Source of the DNA: a virus | Length of the DNA: 21,798 bases | Virus record (IMG/VR): IMGVR_UViG_3300008116_000909 | Coordinates: 1 to 21,798 of that record | Direction: 5' to 3' (one strand) | Part shown: positions 1 through 7,085 of the stretch, in pieces | How positions within the stretch are numbered: position 1 is the stretch's first letter | Layout: every line of letters starts with the position of its first letter | Notes under the pieces: model-generated | Told to the model about the DNA's origin: nothing | The model's input: only the letters and a program-made list of their open reading frames with translations | The model's database searches: none | Position numbers and translations under genes: made by a program

Positions 1-174
1 AATAGTACAGTACTTGCTGGAAACGCAGGAAATGCTGGATCAGCACCAGGCGGTGGTGGTGGAGGCGCTGGTGGTGCAAGCAGTGGCAATACAGCATTTA
101 ATAATAGTAATATTGCAGCCGCAGTACGTGCTGGTGCTTCAGGAGGAGCAGGAGCAATCTTGCTATATAGTTAA
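1..174 (+). CDS. Glycine-rich tail-fibre/adhesin protein, C-terminal end (partial)
   Basis: The reading frame is open from the first base of the window and ends with TAA at 172-174, so only the last 57 residues are visible. They are dominated by Gly, Ala, Ser and Asn, with a GGGGGGAGGA run and a GASGGAGA run, ending in a short hydrophobic ILLYS tail. Glycine-rich C-termini of this kind are common on phage tail fibres and adhesins, where they can form surface-exposed polyglycine structures. The following small fibre-associated genes and the fibre block further on support this reading. The N-terminus and full length are outside the window, so the exact fibre class cannot be told. Confidence 0.6.
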   Translation, partial: NSTVLAGNAGNAGSAPGGGGGGAGGASSGNTAFNNSNIAAAVRAGASGGAGAILLYS

Positions 175-176
175 AA

Positions 177-356
177 ATGTGGGCAATGTTAGATATAGAT
201 AACAAAACAGTTATTGCTGCTATTCCACCAGATGTATCTGAAGAAGACTTACTTAAAGAAGCAAATGGTAGAACGCTTATTAAAATGACTTTAGAAAATA
301 GTCCTGCTTGGATAGGGGCTAAATATATTAATGGAAAATTTGTAGAAAAGGAATAA
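177..356 (+). CDS. Small tail-fibre-associated protein (59 aa), unknown function
   Basis: ATG at 177 lies two bases after the stop of the glycine-rich fibre gene; the frame runs to TAA at 354-356. The protein starts MWAMLDIDNKTVIAAIPP and ends with a WIGAKYINGKF motif. No signal peptide or membrane helix is visible. Its end resembles the IGWFYNGISF motif of the next small protein, so the two may be distant relatives or may share a fibre-contact element. Small proteins of this size directly after fibre genes often act as fibre chaperones or attached subunits, but I cannot assign a specific role. The tight spacing implies co-transcription with the upstream fibre gene. Confidence 0.6.
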   Translation: MWAMLDIDNKTVIAAIPPDVSEEDLLKEANGRTLIKMTLENSPAWIGAKYINGKFVEKE

Positions 357-360
357 ATCA

Positions 361-564
361 ATGGCTAATTATGCTGTAATTAAAGATGGAATAGTTACTA
401 ATGTAATTATTGCTGAGTCACAAGAGATTGCAGAATTAGTAACAGGAAGAATTTGTGTAGAATACACAGATGAAAACCCTGCTACTATAGGTTGGTTTTA
501 TAATGGAATAAGTTTTATTGCTCCAGTAATTGAAGAGCCTACGGAACAAACCCCAACAGAATAA
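361..564 (+). CDS. Small tail-fibre-associated protein (67 aa)
   Basis: The ATG follows the previous stop by four bases, with AAAAGGA as ribosome-binding sequence about 9 bases upstream. The protein begins MANYAVIKDGIVTNVIIAE and carries CVEYTDENPATIGWFYNGI at residues 32-50, then an acidic Pro/Thr/Glu tail. The pattern of a short beta-rich 'xYAVIxxGxVxNVI' start and an 'IGWxYxGxxF' element is one I associate with small proteins beside phage tail fibres, probably fibre chaperones or minor fibre subunits. It is the last + strand gene before the bidirectional terminator. Function is inferred from position and motif only. Confidence 0.6.
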   Translation: MANYAVIKDGIVTNVIIAESQEIAELVTGRICVEYTDENPATIGWFYNGISFIAPVIEEPTEQTPTE

Positions 565-581
565 TTAATATAAAAAAAATA

Positions 582-607
582 ACCCCCTAGGTTTTATCCC
601 AGGGGGT
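582..607. terminator. Bidirectional intrinsic terminator
   Basis: ACCCCCTAGG at 582-591 pairs with CCCAGGGGGT at 598-607, a 10-bp stem with a single A-C mismatch and loop TTTTAT. It is followed by ATTTTTATTTT on the + strand and preceded by TATAAAAAAAATA, which gives a U-tract for minus-strand transcripts. It lies exactly between two converging genes, so it can end both transcripts. Confidence 0.9.
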
Positions 608-624
608 ATTTTTATTTTCCCAAA

Positions 625-1179
625 TTATTGATTAGGGAATTTATTTAGCCATTTGTTTATGGCACCTGTATTATGAGATGACCAGGAACTCCAATCAATA
701 CCGCCTTTTGTCATGCGGTATGCAATTTGAGCACTTACAACTGGACTAAATAATTCAGCATTTAAATCAAGATCAAACTTATCCAGTCTGTCTGGACCTA
801 AAGCCCCAAGCATATTAATCTGAAAGATACCATAAGAGGAATCTCCAGTCTTGGTGTTTCCGTTGAAGGCAAATGGTCGTCCGTTGGACTCAGCCTTAGC
901 AACTGCCCAAGCAGTTCTTAAAGCCTTTCCTTCAAACCCTACTGCCTTAAGTAATTCAACCAACTGGCTGTCAGTCAAACTTGTCGCATTTTCATACTTG
1001 TTTAGTATTTTTTCATTTTTATCCTCAGAAAGCAGAAAAGCCACCGGATGGGTGGCAAGCAAATTCAGCCCCTGTTTAGATAAATTGTTTTGATCAGCAT
1101 GAGAAGGTATAGACCCTAAAATAGAGACTAATACAAACACAGTACTGAACATCCCCACAAGCATTTTATGTTTTGTCAA
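625..1179 (-). CDS. Secreted lysozyme-like / lytic transglycosylase (cell-wall hydrolase)
   Basis: The start is TTG at 1179-1177, chosen because AGGAGG (1190-1185) lies five bases upstream; the first ATG (1164) would be about 20 bases away. Residues 1-28 form a Sec signal peptide: KHK at the N-terminus, a hydrophobic stretch, and a likely cleavage after SHA (residue 28). The domain at about 70-184 has the lysozyme-superfamily pattern: AVAKAESNGRP with probable catalytic Glu97, then GDSSYGIFQINMLG, and a W-xx-W segment near the C-terminus. It should cut peptidoglycan glycan strands outside the membrane, for lysis or entry. It is the only gene on this strand, with its own promoter. No holin sits beside it; the signal peptide may remove that need. 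Confidence 0.85.
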   Translation of the reverse strand: MTKHKMLVGMFSTVFVLVSILGSIPSHADQNNLSKQGLNLLATHPVAFLLSEDKNEKILNKYENATSLTDSQLVELLKAVGFEGKALRTAWAVAKAESNGRPFAFNGNTKTGDSSYGIFQINMLGALGPDRLDKFDLDLNAELFSPVVSAQIAYRMTKGGIDWSSWSSHNTGAINKWLNKFPNQ

Positions 1180-1200
1180 GTTTTCCTCCTAAAATGCAAA

Positions 1201-1230
1201 AACACCATAAACTATGGTGTTCTTAACACC
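1201..1230 (-). repeat. Three-arm inverted repeat at the lysozyme promoter
   Basis: AACACCATA (1201-1209) and TATGGTGTT (1213-1221) are perfect 9-bp arms around AAC. The second arm also pairs with a third arm: GGTGTT (1216-1221), CTT, AACACC (1225-1230). The two pairings exclude each other. On the minus strand the element begins around the expected transcription start, and the 9-bp hairpin is followed by TTTTT. It may be an operator or a leader hairpin. Confidence 0.55.
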
Positions 1231-1231
1231 T

Positions 1232-1261
1232 AGTATAACACAAAAAAATATATTTTGTCAA
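1232..1261 (-). promoter_or_regulatory. Near-consensus sigma70-type promoter for the lysozyme gene
   Basis: Read on the minus strand, TTGACA (1261-1256) and TATACT (1237-1232) are separated by 18 bp, and TGT precedes the -10, making it extended. The expected start is near 1225, about 45 bases before the TTG start codon. It is the best -35/-10 pair I can see in the window. Confidence 0.85.
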
Positions 1262-1272
1262 CTGTTTGGAGA

Positions 1273-1281
1273 TGCTATAAT
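1273..1281 (+). promoter_or_regulatory. Extended -10 promoter, probably leaderless
   Basis: TGCTATAAT ends nine bases before the ATG at 1291, so transcription should begin at or next to the start codon. No Shine-Dalgarno sequence is present. A second TATAAT overlaps at 1281-1286. The -35 zone overlaps that of the divergent lysozyme promoter. Confidence 0.7.
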
Positions 1282-1290
1282 ATAATAACT

Positions 1291-1833
1291 ATGGCGTCTG
1301 GCGAAACCACAATTTATGATTTACCATATCCAGTTAATTCTGATCCAGTAGATGTTGCTGGGGATATTCAGTCATTAGCAGAGCGTATTGAGGTTATTTT
1401 ACCTACAATTGGTTTACCATATCACACTATTGAAGTTACAAATGATAGCGGTGTAACAATAAATAAAGCAGATCCTGTTTATATTTCTTCATATAATTCT
1501 ACAAGTGGAAAACCAGAAGTTACAAAATCTCAAGCAAGTAATTTAGCAACATTTCCTGTAATTGGATTAGCACAATCTGCAATTGGAAATGGTAGTGATG
1601 GAGTTGTAGTTATATCTGGTGTATTTACTGGAGTTGATACTTCTACATATACCGTTGGAGATACACTATATGTTGGTTCAAGTGGTGGACTAACAGCAAC
1701 ACAGCCAATTACTGCTACAACAAACTCTGGTGTAGTTGGTGTTGTTTCAAAAGCAAATCTTAATGGAACTATTCTTGTAGGATCATTTAAAGGCAACGGC
1801 ACATGGGGATCAATGAAAGCAGGGTTAGCATAA
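1291..1833 (+). CDS. Tail-fibre/baseplate-type structural protein (180 aa)
   Basis: The start is ATG 1291 (MASGETTIYDLPYPVNSDPVD). An upstream in-frame TTG at 1255 exists, but it lies before the promoter's -10 and is unlikely. Residues 1-45 look like the short N-terminal attachment region of phage fibre proteins (DLPYP, then DIQSLAERIE). The rest is beta-rich and Gly/Thr/Val-rich, with a TVGDTLYVGSSGGLT element near residue 128 and VVGVV-NGTILVGSF towards the end. This is a pattern seen in fibre proteins where small beta modules present a surface. The stop overlaps the next start (TAATG), giving translational coupling. Exact role unknown. Confidence 0.6.
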   Translation: MASGETTIYDLPYPVNSDPVDVAGDIQSLAERIEVILPTIGLPYHTIEVTNDSGVTINKADPVYISSYNSTSGKPEVTKSQASNLATFPVIGLAQSAIGNGSDGVVVISGVFTGVDTSTYTVGDTLYVGSSGGLTATQPITATTNSGVVGVVSKANLNGTILVGSFKGNGTWGSMKAGLA

Positions 1834-2216
1834 TGGCACAATATAGAGGTTATGGATCTCAATCATATTCAGTTGGTTATGAACCACCAACTGTAACTTG
1901 GACAGTTGTAAAAGGCGACACAGCCTCATTTAGAGTTTATGTAACAGATAATGATAAAAATCCATTAGATATTGCAGAGTGGACAATTGAAATGGATATT
2001 GTTCCACCTAATACAAGTGTTCCAGTTGTAGAATTATCTCCTGGAGCAACACCAGATGATGGTCCTGGAGAATTTACAGTTTCTTTAACTGCTGTAGAAT
2101 CAGCATTGCTTAGTACAGGAGATCGCTTTGATATTCAAATGTCAACTACCTCTCCCGCCTCAGTTTGGACGGTAGCACAGGGTACTATGACAATGATTGA
2201 TAGCGTTACTGAATAA
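1833..2216 (+). CDS. Baseplate/fibre protein with BppU-like N-terminal fold (127 aa)
   Basis: ATG 1833 overlaps the previous TAA as TAATG; a farther in-frame ATG at 1803 lies inside the upstream gene and is less likely. After a Tyr/Gly/Ser-rich start (QYRGYGSQSYSVGYEPP), residues 27-125 read as one beta-sandwich domain: VVKGDTASFRVYVTD, IAEWTIEMDI, GPGEFTVSLT, DRFDIQMST, TVAQGTMTMID. This matches the general plan of BppU-N-type domains of lower-baseplate proteins ('forcing' of strain followed by strand-turn repeats). It is likely a structural adaptor of the fibre complex. The stop again overlaps the next start (TAATG). Identification is by pattern only. Confidence 0.55.
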   Translation: MAQYRGYGSQSYSVGYEPPTVTWTVVKGDTASFRVYVTDNDKNPLDIAEWTIEMDIVPPNTSVPVVELSPGATPDDGPGEFTVSLTAVESALLSTGDRFDIQMSTTSPASVWTVAQGTMTMIDSVTE

Positions 2217-2443
2217 TGCCAATAGTACAATTCAATACAATAGATAATCCTATATCTGAGATTATTTCTACAGACCAATGTTGTGATACAGCATATGAAA
2301 CATTATCTAATGTTTTATGTGATGTTGCAACAGTTATGCCATTTAGAGTAAGATTTCAAACAATTGATATTGGTGGATATTCTCCTTCAAATCCCGCCCC
2401 AATTGGCATAGCAGTCATAGGTTTTAATAACTACATTTTATGA
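2216..2443 (+). CDS. Small conserved-looking fibre-block protein (75 aa), unknown function
   Basis: ATG 2216 is coupled to the preceding gene through TAATG. The protein contains a CCDTAYETLSNVLCDVA segment (three Cys at residues 22, 23 and 35) and a compact C-terminal half, MPFRVRFQTIDIGGYSPSN then PAPIGIAVIGFNNYIL, that ends in a hydrophobic strand. No signal peptide is present. Its position inside the fibre operon implies a virion or assembly role. Its TGA stop doubles as the TG of the next promoter (TGATATAAT), so its 3' end is constrained by two functions. I do not recognise a named family. Confidence 0.6.
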   Translation: MPIVQFNTIDNPISEIISTDQCCDTAYETLSNVLCDVATVMPFRVRFQTIDIGGYSPSNPAPIGIAVIGFNNYIL

Positions 2444-2449
2444 TATAAT
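2441..2449 (+). promoter_or_regulatory. Extended -10 promoter embedded in a stop codon, leaderless
   Basis: TGATATAAT begins with the TGA stop of the upstream gene and ends seven bases before ATG 2457. That spacing puts the expected transcription start at the A of the start codon. No ribosome-binding sequence is present. Confidence 0.75.
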
Positions 2450-2456
2450 CACTAAT

Positions 2457-2894
2457 ATGGCAATCCTACCCATAAATCAATTAAAATCAAAGTTTGAGAC
2501 TGGCGATAGACCTAATGGGCAGGACTATGCAGATCTTATTGATACTACTTCATACCGTGCAGATTCTTTGGGAGGGGACGGAAATAACTCCGTAACAATC
2601 AACGGTATAGAATCAGCAACAGTATTTGACACAATAGATACATCTATCTGGAGAACTATAAAGTATATGATTCAATTATCACATGCTGGTTCTAGTTCTT
2701 ATAGAAGTACTGAAATAAACCTTGTTTTTGATGGCACTAATCAAAATATTACAGAATTTGCCTCAGTTGCTAACACTGGCAATAATGTAGGTAATATCAC
2801 TGCCAGTTTAAATTCTGGTACAATTAGCATGACGGTGACACCAACACTAACGCCGATGACCTTGCGGTACTACCGTACAGGTTTGAAAGCATGA
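2457..2894 (+). CDS. Short tail-fibre-type structural protein (145 aa)
   Basis: The N-terminus (INQLKSKFETGDRPNGQDYADLID, residues about 6-29) matches the 'F-x-TGD-P-x-DF-x-DLID' attachment motif often seen at the start of phage fibre proteins. Residues about 55-145 form a beta-rich domain (TSIWRTIKYMIQLSHAG, STEINLVFDGTN, ITEFASVANTG, ISMTVTPT, LRYYRTGLKA). It aligns by eye with the last 85 residues of the 862-residue fibre that follows. The two genes are therefore partial paralogues; this one looks like a head-to-cap version without the repeat shaft. Translation probably starts at the very 5' end of the mRNA. Confidence 0.65.
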   Translation: MAILPINQLKSKFETGDRPNGQDYADLIDTTSYRADSLGGDGNNSVTINGIESATVFDTIDTSIWRTIKYMIQLSHAGSSSYRSTEINLVFDGTNQNITEFASVANTGNNVGNITASLNSGTISMTVTPTLTPMTLRYYRTGLKA

Positions 2895-2911
2895 CCCATA
2901 AGGAGTAAAGA

Positions 2912-5500
2912 ATGGCTACAGTCGACAAAGCCTTCCGAATTAAAAACGGGCTGGTAGTAGAAGGATCATCTGCTACCGTTAATGGCTCTAACGTTTTAAC
3001 AGAGGCAAGCACAGAATTCCTGCAAGATACAACTGCAGCGATGTTTACAAACGGTACCCAAACAGGTATCACATTTACATATAATGATTCAACAGGTGTA
3101 ATTGATGCTGCTGTATCTGCAACACCAACATTTTCAGATAGAATTATTTTTGAGGGTGCAACCCCAGATGATTTTGAGACAACACTCCTTGTCACAGAGC
3201 CAACACAAGATGTAACTGTAACACTTCCAAATGCAACAACAACTCTTGTTGGTAAAGATACTACAGATACATTTACAAATAAAACATTTAATACAGGTGC
3301 AACAGGAAACGTATTACAGATTCAAGGAAATGGAATTTCTTCATACTCTGGTTCTGGTAACATAGTAATTCTACAAAATACACCTACACTTTCTGGTCCA
3401 TTTATTAATACTTCACTTAATATTAATGGAGGAACAACTGGACATACAACAATTGTTGCAGCAAACACAGCAAGTGGTACACTTACACTTCCTGCAGCAA
3501 CAGGTACAGTCGCTCTTACTTCTGATATCCCATCACTAACTGGATATGTGACAGAGACTGGTACACAAACTCTTTCAAATAAAACAATTTCTGGTACATC
3601 TAACACACTAACAAACATTGCTAATACTTCTTTAACAAATTCATCTGTTACAGTAAACGGATCAGCAATTTCACTAGGTGGATCTGCAACAATTACTGCA
3701 GTAAATCCAAATGCTTTGACAATTGGTACAGGCTTGTCTGGAACATCTTATGATGGTTCTTCAGCAGTTACAGTTGCAATCGACTCAACTGTAGCAACAA
3801 CAAGCGGTACTCAAACATTAACTAATAAAACAATTAGTTCTACAAGCAATACAATTTCAGTAACTTCTGGAAATGTTACAGATTTTACAGAGGCTTCTGT
3901 AGACGCAGTAGCAGCAGCAATTGCCGCTGGTACACAAACAAATATTACAATTACTTATAATGATGAGGCAGGATCGCTTTCATTTAATGCATCAGGTGGA
4001 GTTTCAAGTATTGCAGGAACTGCAAATCAAATTACTGCATCAACTTCAACAGGAGCAGTAACACTTTCACTTCCAAATGCGGTAACATTCCCAGGAACTG
4101 TTACTCTTAATGCAGATCCAGTAAATAATCTTGAAGCAGCAACAAAACAATATGTTGACGCAGTTGCACAAGGATTAAACGTACATGCTGCTTCTCGTGT
4201 AGCAACAACTGGCAACGTAGATCTTTCAACTGCTCTTGAAGCAGGAGATACAGTAGATGGCGTAACACTTGTTGCTGGTGACCGTGTTCTTGTTAAATCA
4301 CAGTCAACAACTTCACAAAACGGTATCTATGTAGTTCAAGCATCTGGTGCCGCAGTTCGTGCAACAGACTTTGATACACCAACAGAAATTGTACCAGGAG
4401 ACTTTACATTCGTTACTTCTGGTAGCACATATTCAAATACAGGATGGGTGCAAACAGCAATAGTAACAACTGTTGGAACAAGCCCAATTATATTTGAACA
4501 GTTCTCTGGTGCTGGTACATATCAAGCAGGTAACGGTTTAACTTTAACTGGTAACTCATTTAGCATTAATACTGGTATTACAGCAGATCTTACAACTGCT
4601 CAAACACTAACAAATAAAACTTTAACAAGCCCATCTGTATCTGGATTATATTTATCAGACGGAGGTTTTGTTGTAGAAGGTGTCGCTAATGAGTATGAAA
4701 CAACAGTTTCATTCACAAGCCCAACAGAAGATCGTACTATTACATTTAAAGATGAAACTGGTACAGTAGCATTTACATCAGATGTTGAATCTGCAGTAGA
4801 CGCATTTGGTAACGCAGTAACTGGCGGTACAGGAATCAGTGCTTCATATGCAGGAACATCAAATATTTTAACAATCACAAATACAGATCTTGGTTCTTCA
4901 CAAAACATTTTCAAGAATGTTGTTGTAGGAGCCACAACAATTGTTGCAGATCAAAATGATGACACTCTTACATTTACTGCAGGATCTGGAATTGGATTAA
5001 CCGCAGCATCAACATCAGATACAATTACAATTGATAACACTGGTGTTCTTTCAATTACTGGCACAGCCGACCAGATTATTGCAAGTGCTTCAACTGGTGC
5101 AATAACTCTTTCTTTACCACAAAGCATCGGCACAACATCTAGCCCATCATTTGCAAGCGTTGGTGCTGGATATATCTCACTAACAGATGCACTTATCGGA
5201 ACTGCTACAACCAGCATCTCTGGCACAAGCGCAACAGTAGTTGATTCTTGGGCGGTATCAGCATTTAGATCTGCAAAATATATCGTACAAATGCGTAATG
5301 GAGATGACATTGAAGTTCTAGAAGTTCTAGTAACTGTAGATGCAAATAACAATGTTTATCTAACAGAATATGCAGATGTTCAGAGCAATGCTCAAATTGG
5401 TACAACAAATGCAGACTACTCAGGCGGAGATGTTCGTCTATTAGTTACATCAACAAATGGTACATCAGTAAAGGTCCACAGAACGCTAATCGAAGCGTAA
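2912..5500 (+). CDS. Long tail-fibre protein with TNKT repeats (862 aa)
   Basis: ATG 2912 is preceded by AAGGAG at 2899-2904. The N-terminus MATVDKAFRIKNGLVVEG is a fibre attachment motif shared with the next gene. Shaft repeats of the TQTLTNKT type occur at residues 122, 222, 304 and 567, with EGATPDDFETT and EGVANEYETT modules and two GTA-QI-AS-STGA-TLSLP modules. Residues about 402-533 are a widespread phage domain: EAATKQYVDAV, DGVTLVAGDRVLVK, TSQNGIYVV, ATDFDTP, GWVQT, PIIFEQFSGAG. The last 85 residues are the cap domain also present in the preceding gene. The protein is Thr/Ser/Gly/Ala-rich and has few charged residues. It probably trimerises into a fibre for host recognition. Confidence 0.85.
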   Translation: MATVDKAFRIKNGLVVEGSSATVNGSNVLTEASTEFLQDTTAAMFTNGTQTGITFTYNDSTGVIDAAVSATPTFSDRIIFEGATPDDFETTLLVTEPTQDVTVTLPNATTTLVGKDTTDTFTNKTFNTGATGNVLQIQGNGISSYSGSGNIVILQNTPTLSGPFINTSLNINGGTTGHTTIVAANTASGTLTLPAATGTVALTSDIPSLTGYVTETGTQTLSNKTISGTSNTLTNIANTSLTNSSVTVNGSAISLGGSATITAVNPNALTIGTGLSGTSYDGSSAVTVAIDSTVATTSGTQTLTNKTISSTSNTISVTSGNVTDFTEASVDAVAAAIAAGTQTNITITYNDEAGSLSFNASGGVSSIAGTANQITASTSTGAVTLSLPNAVTFPGTVTLNADPVNNLEAATKQYVDAVAQGLNVHAASRVATTGNVDLSTALEAGDTVDGVTLVAGDRVLVKSQSTTSQNGIYVVQASGAAVRATDFDTPTEIVPGDFTFVTSGSTYSNTGWVQTAIVTTVGTSPIIFEQFSGAGTYQAGNGLTLTGNSFSINTGITADLTTAQTLTNKTLTSPSVSGLYLSDGGFVVEGVANEYETTVSFTSPTEDRTITFKDETGTVAFTSDVESAVDAFGNAVTGGTGISASYAGTSNILTITNTDLGSSQNIFKNVVVGATTIVADQNDDTLTFTAGSGIGLTAASTSDTITIDNTGVLSITGTADQIIASASTGAITLSLPQSIGTTSSPSFASVGAGYISLTDALIGTATTSISGTSATVVDSWAVSAFRSAKYIVQMRNGDDIEVLEVLVTVDANNNVYLTEYADVQSNAQIGTTNADYSGGDVRLLVTSTNGTSVKVHRTLIEA

Positions 5501-5529
5501 AGTGAACCACGAAGGGACAGTGAACTTCA

Positions 5530-5928
5530 GTGGCAACAACTAATAAAGACTTTGTAGTAAAACAAGGACTCAAGGTTGCTACTGGAGTTACATTCCCAGA
5601 TAATTCAGTTCAAACTACAGCATTCACTGGCAGTGCAATATCTGTAGGTAGTACATTTCCAGTTAGCCCATCAAACGGGGCAATGCATTTAGATACAAAT
5701 ACAAATCGTATTTATTATTACTATAATTCTACTTGGTATGCTATGGCTAATTATGATGATACATCTTCTGTAACAGATCATAATCATAATGCAGAGGGAT
5801 TTGTTGAAGATATTTATCAATATCAGGGAAATGGTCCAGTAGGTCCATGGCTAGGAACATCTTTAGACGGTGGAACTCCTTCAACAACATCATTTACATC
5901 AGTAATTGATGGAGGAAGTGCAGCATGA
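5530..5928 (+). CDS. Short tail-fibre protein (132 aa)
   Basis: The start is GTG at 5530, the only start that gives MATTNKDFVVKQGLKVATG, which aligns with the N-terminus of the preceding fibre (MATVDKAFRIKNGLVVEG). A TGA lies nine bases upstream in frame. A weak GAAGGGA at 5511-5517 is the only ribosome-binding candidate. Residues 20-34 (TFPDNSVQTTAF) are a common fibre motif, followed by a PSNGAMHLDTNTNRIYYYY segment typical of trimer-forming 'label' domains, then a short His/Asn-rich DHNHN segment near residue 83. It likely forms a small fibre or a tip subunit beside the 862-residue fibre. Confidence 0.65.
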   Translation: MATTNKDFVVKQGLKVATGVTFPDNSVQTTAFTGSAISVGSTFPVSPSNGAMHLDTNTNRIYYYYNSTWYAMANYDDTSSVTDHNHNAEGFVEDIYQYQGNGPVGPWLGTSLDGGTPSTTSFTSVIDGGSAA

Positions 5929-5935
5929 CAAAGTT

Positions 5936-5944
5936 TGATATAAT
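5936..5944 (+). promoter_or_regulatory. Extended -10 promoter with short leader
   Basis: TGATATAAT lies after the stop of the upstream fibre gene. The start codon at 5967 follows after a leader of about 16 bases that contains a clear GGAGG ribosome-binding site (5956-5960). No convincing -35 element is present. Confidence 0.7.
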
Positions 5945-5966
5945 TAAAGAAGTTCGGAGGTAAGTC

Positions 5967-7082
5967 ATGGCTGTTAGAATTCAAATGCGTAGGGGTACAA
6001 CCACGCAATGGAATAACGCCGATCCAACACTTAATGAAGGTGAAATTGGATATAACACTACTCTTGGAGCCTTTAAAATTGGCGATGGTAGCACAATATG
6101 GTCTGAACTAGATTATTACCAAACAGCCGCTAGTATTACTCCTCAAGAAATTAATGCTATTGATATTTCTGAAAAAGGTGCAGCAAATGGTGTTGCAGAA
6201 CTTGATGCAAGTAAAGATGTTATAACAGCAAGTAAGGTTATTTTTGAAGGTGCTACTGCAGATGCATATGAAACATATATTCAAGTTGGAGCAGAGCCAG
6301 CAGTAGCAGATATAACTCTTACACTGCCAACTGTATCTGGTACATTAATATCTAGTGCAGATACAGGCACAGTAACTAATACAATGCTTGCAGGATCTAT
6401 TGCAAATGAAAAACTTACAAACTCTTCTATTACTATTAATGGTTCAGCAGTATCTCTTGGTGGCTCTATTACTCTGCCAGGGGACATTGAAGGTGTTACT
6501 GCAGGAACAGGATTAAGTGGTGGAGGTACAAGCGGTACCGTAACTCTTTCTATTGATACTACAATTACAGCAGATCTTTCTACGGCTCAAACATTAACGA
6601 ATAAAACATTAACAAGTCCTGCTATTGGAACATCGCTAACAACAGCAAGCACATCTTTTGATTTGTTAAACACTACAGCAACTACTATTAATCTTGGTGG
6701 TGCTGCTACAGTAATTTCAATTGGATCAACAAGCGGTACAACAACAGTAAATAATAATTTAACAATTACTGGCGACTTAACAGTAAATGGCACAACTACT
6801 ACTATTGATACCCAAACTCTACAGGTAGAAGATAAGAATGTTATTCTTGCCTATGGAAATACATCAGATGCAGGAGCAGATGGTGGCGGTATTACGTTGC
6901 TTGGTACTACAAATAAAACATTCAATTGGGTAGATGCAACAGATGCATGGACTTCTTCTGAACATATGAACTTAGCATCTGGAAAGTCTTATAAGATTAA
7001 TAATACTGCAATATCTGCAGCACTTCCTGCTTTAACATGGGGAGAAGTTAAAAACGGTAAGTCTGGTCTAGTAATTAGTTAG
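5967..7082 (+). CDS. Tail-fibre protein with Mtd-like N-terminal domain (371 aa)
   Basis: GGAGG at 5956-5960 supports ATG 5967. Residues 1-51 (RIQMRRGTTTQW, NPxL-type DPTLNEGEIGYN, FKIGDGSTIWSELDYY) match the small N-terminal domain found in the Bordetella phage major tropism determinant and many fibres. The middle shares about 75 residues of modules with the 862-residue fibre (LTNSSITINGSAVSLGG, TAQTLTNKTLTSP near residue 211). The last third has the cyanophage-type segment NLTITGDLTVNGTTTTIDTQ and LQVEDKNVILAYG, then GGGITLLGTTNKTFNWVDA. No lectin variable region or reverse transcriptase is present, so a diversity-generating system is not supported. A host-recognition fibre role is likely. 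Confidence 0.8.
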   Translation: MAVRIQMRRGTTTQWNNADPTLNEGEIGYNTTLGAFKIGDGSTIWSELDYYQTAASITPQEINAIDISEKGAANGVAELDASKDVITASKVIFEGATADAYETYIQVGAEPAVADITLTLPTVSGTLISSADTGTVTNTMLAGSIANEKLTNSSITINGSAVSLGGSITLPGDIEGVTAGTGLSGGGTSGTVTLSIDTTITADLSTAQTLTNKTLTSPAIGTSLTTASTSFDLLNTTATTINLGGAATVISIGSTSGTTTVNNNLTITGDLTVNGTTTTIDTQTLQVEDKNVILAYGNTSDAGADGGGITLLGTTNKTFNWVDATDAWTSSEHMNLASGKSYKINNTAISAALPALTWGEVKNGKSGLVIS

Positions 7083-7085
7083 ACT

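Noticed and set aside
3260-4640. Repeats in the fibre gene as a CRISPR-like or non-coding array
   Set aside because: The repeats are imperfect, in frame and translate to known fibre motifs; spacing is irregular.
4951-5352. Antisense reading frames in the long fibre gene
   Set aside because: Low-complexity Thr/Val-rich coding DNA leaves the opposite strand open by chance; no start signals.
5967-7082. Diversity-generating retroelement target, because of the Mtd-like N-terminus
   Set aside because: No reverse transcriptase or template repeat is visible in the window and the C-terminus is not a C-type lectin variable region; this N-terminal domain is common in ordinary fibres.
7066-7084. Terminator after the 371-residue fibre gene
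   Set aside because: Only a five-base GTCTA/TAGAC stem and no T-tract; too weak to call.
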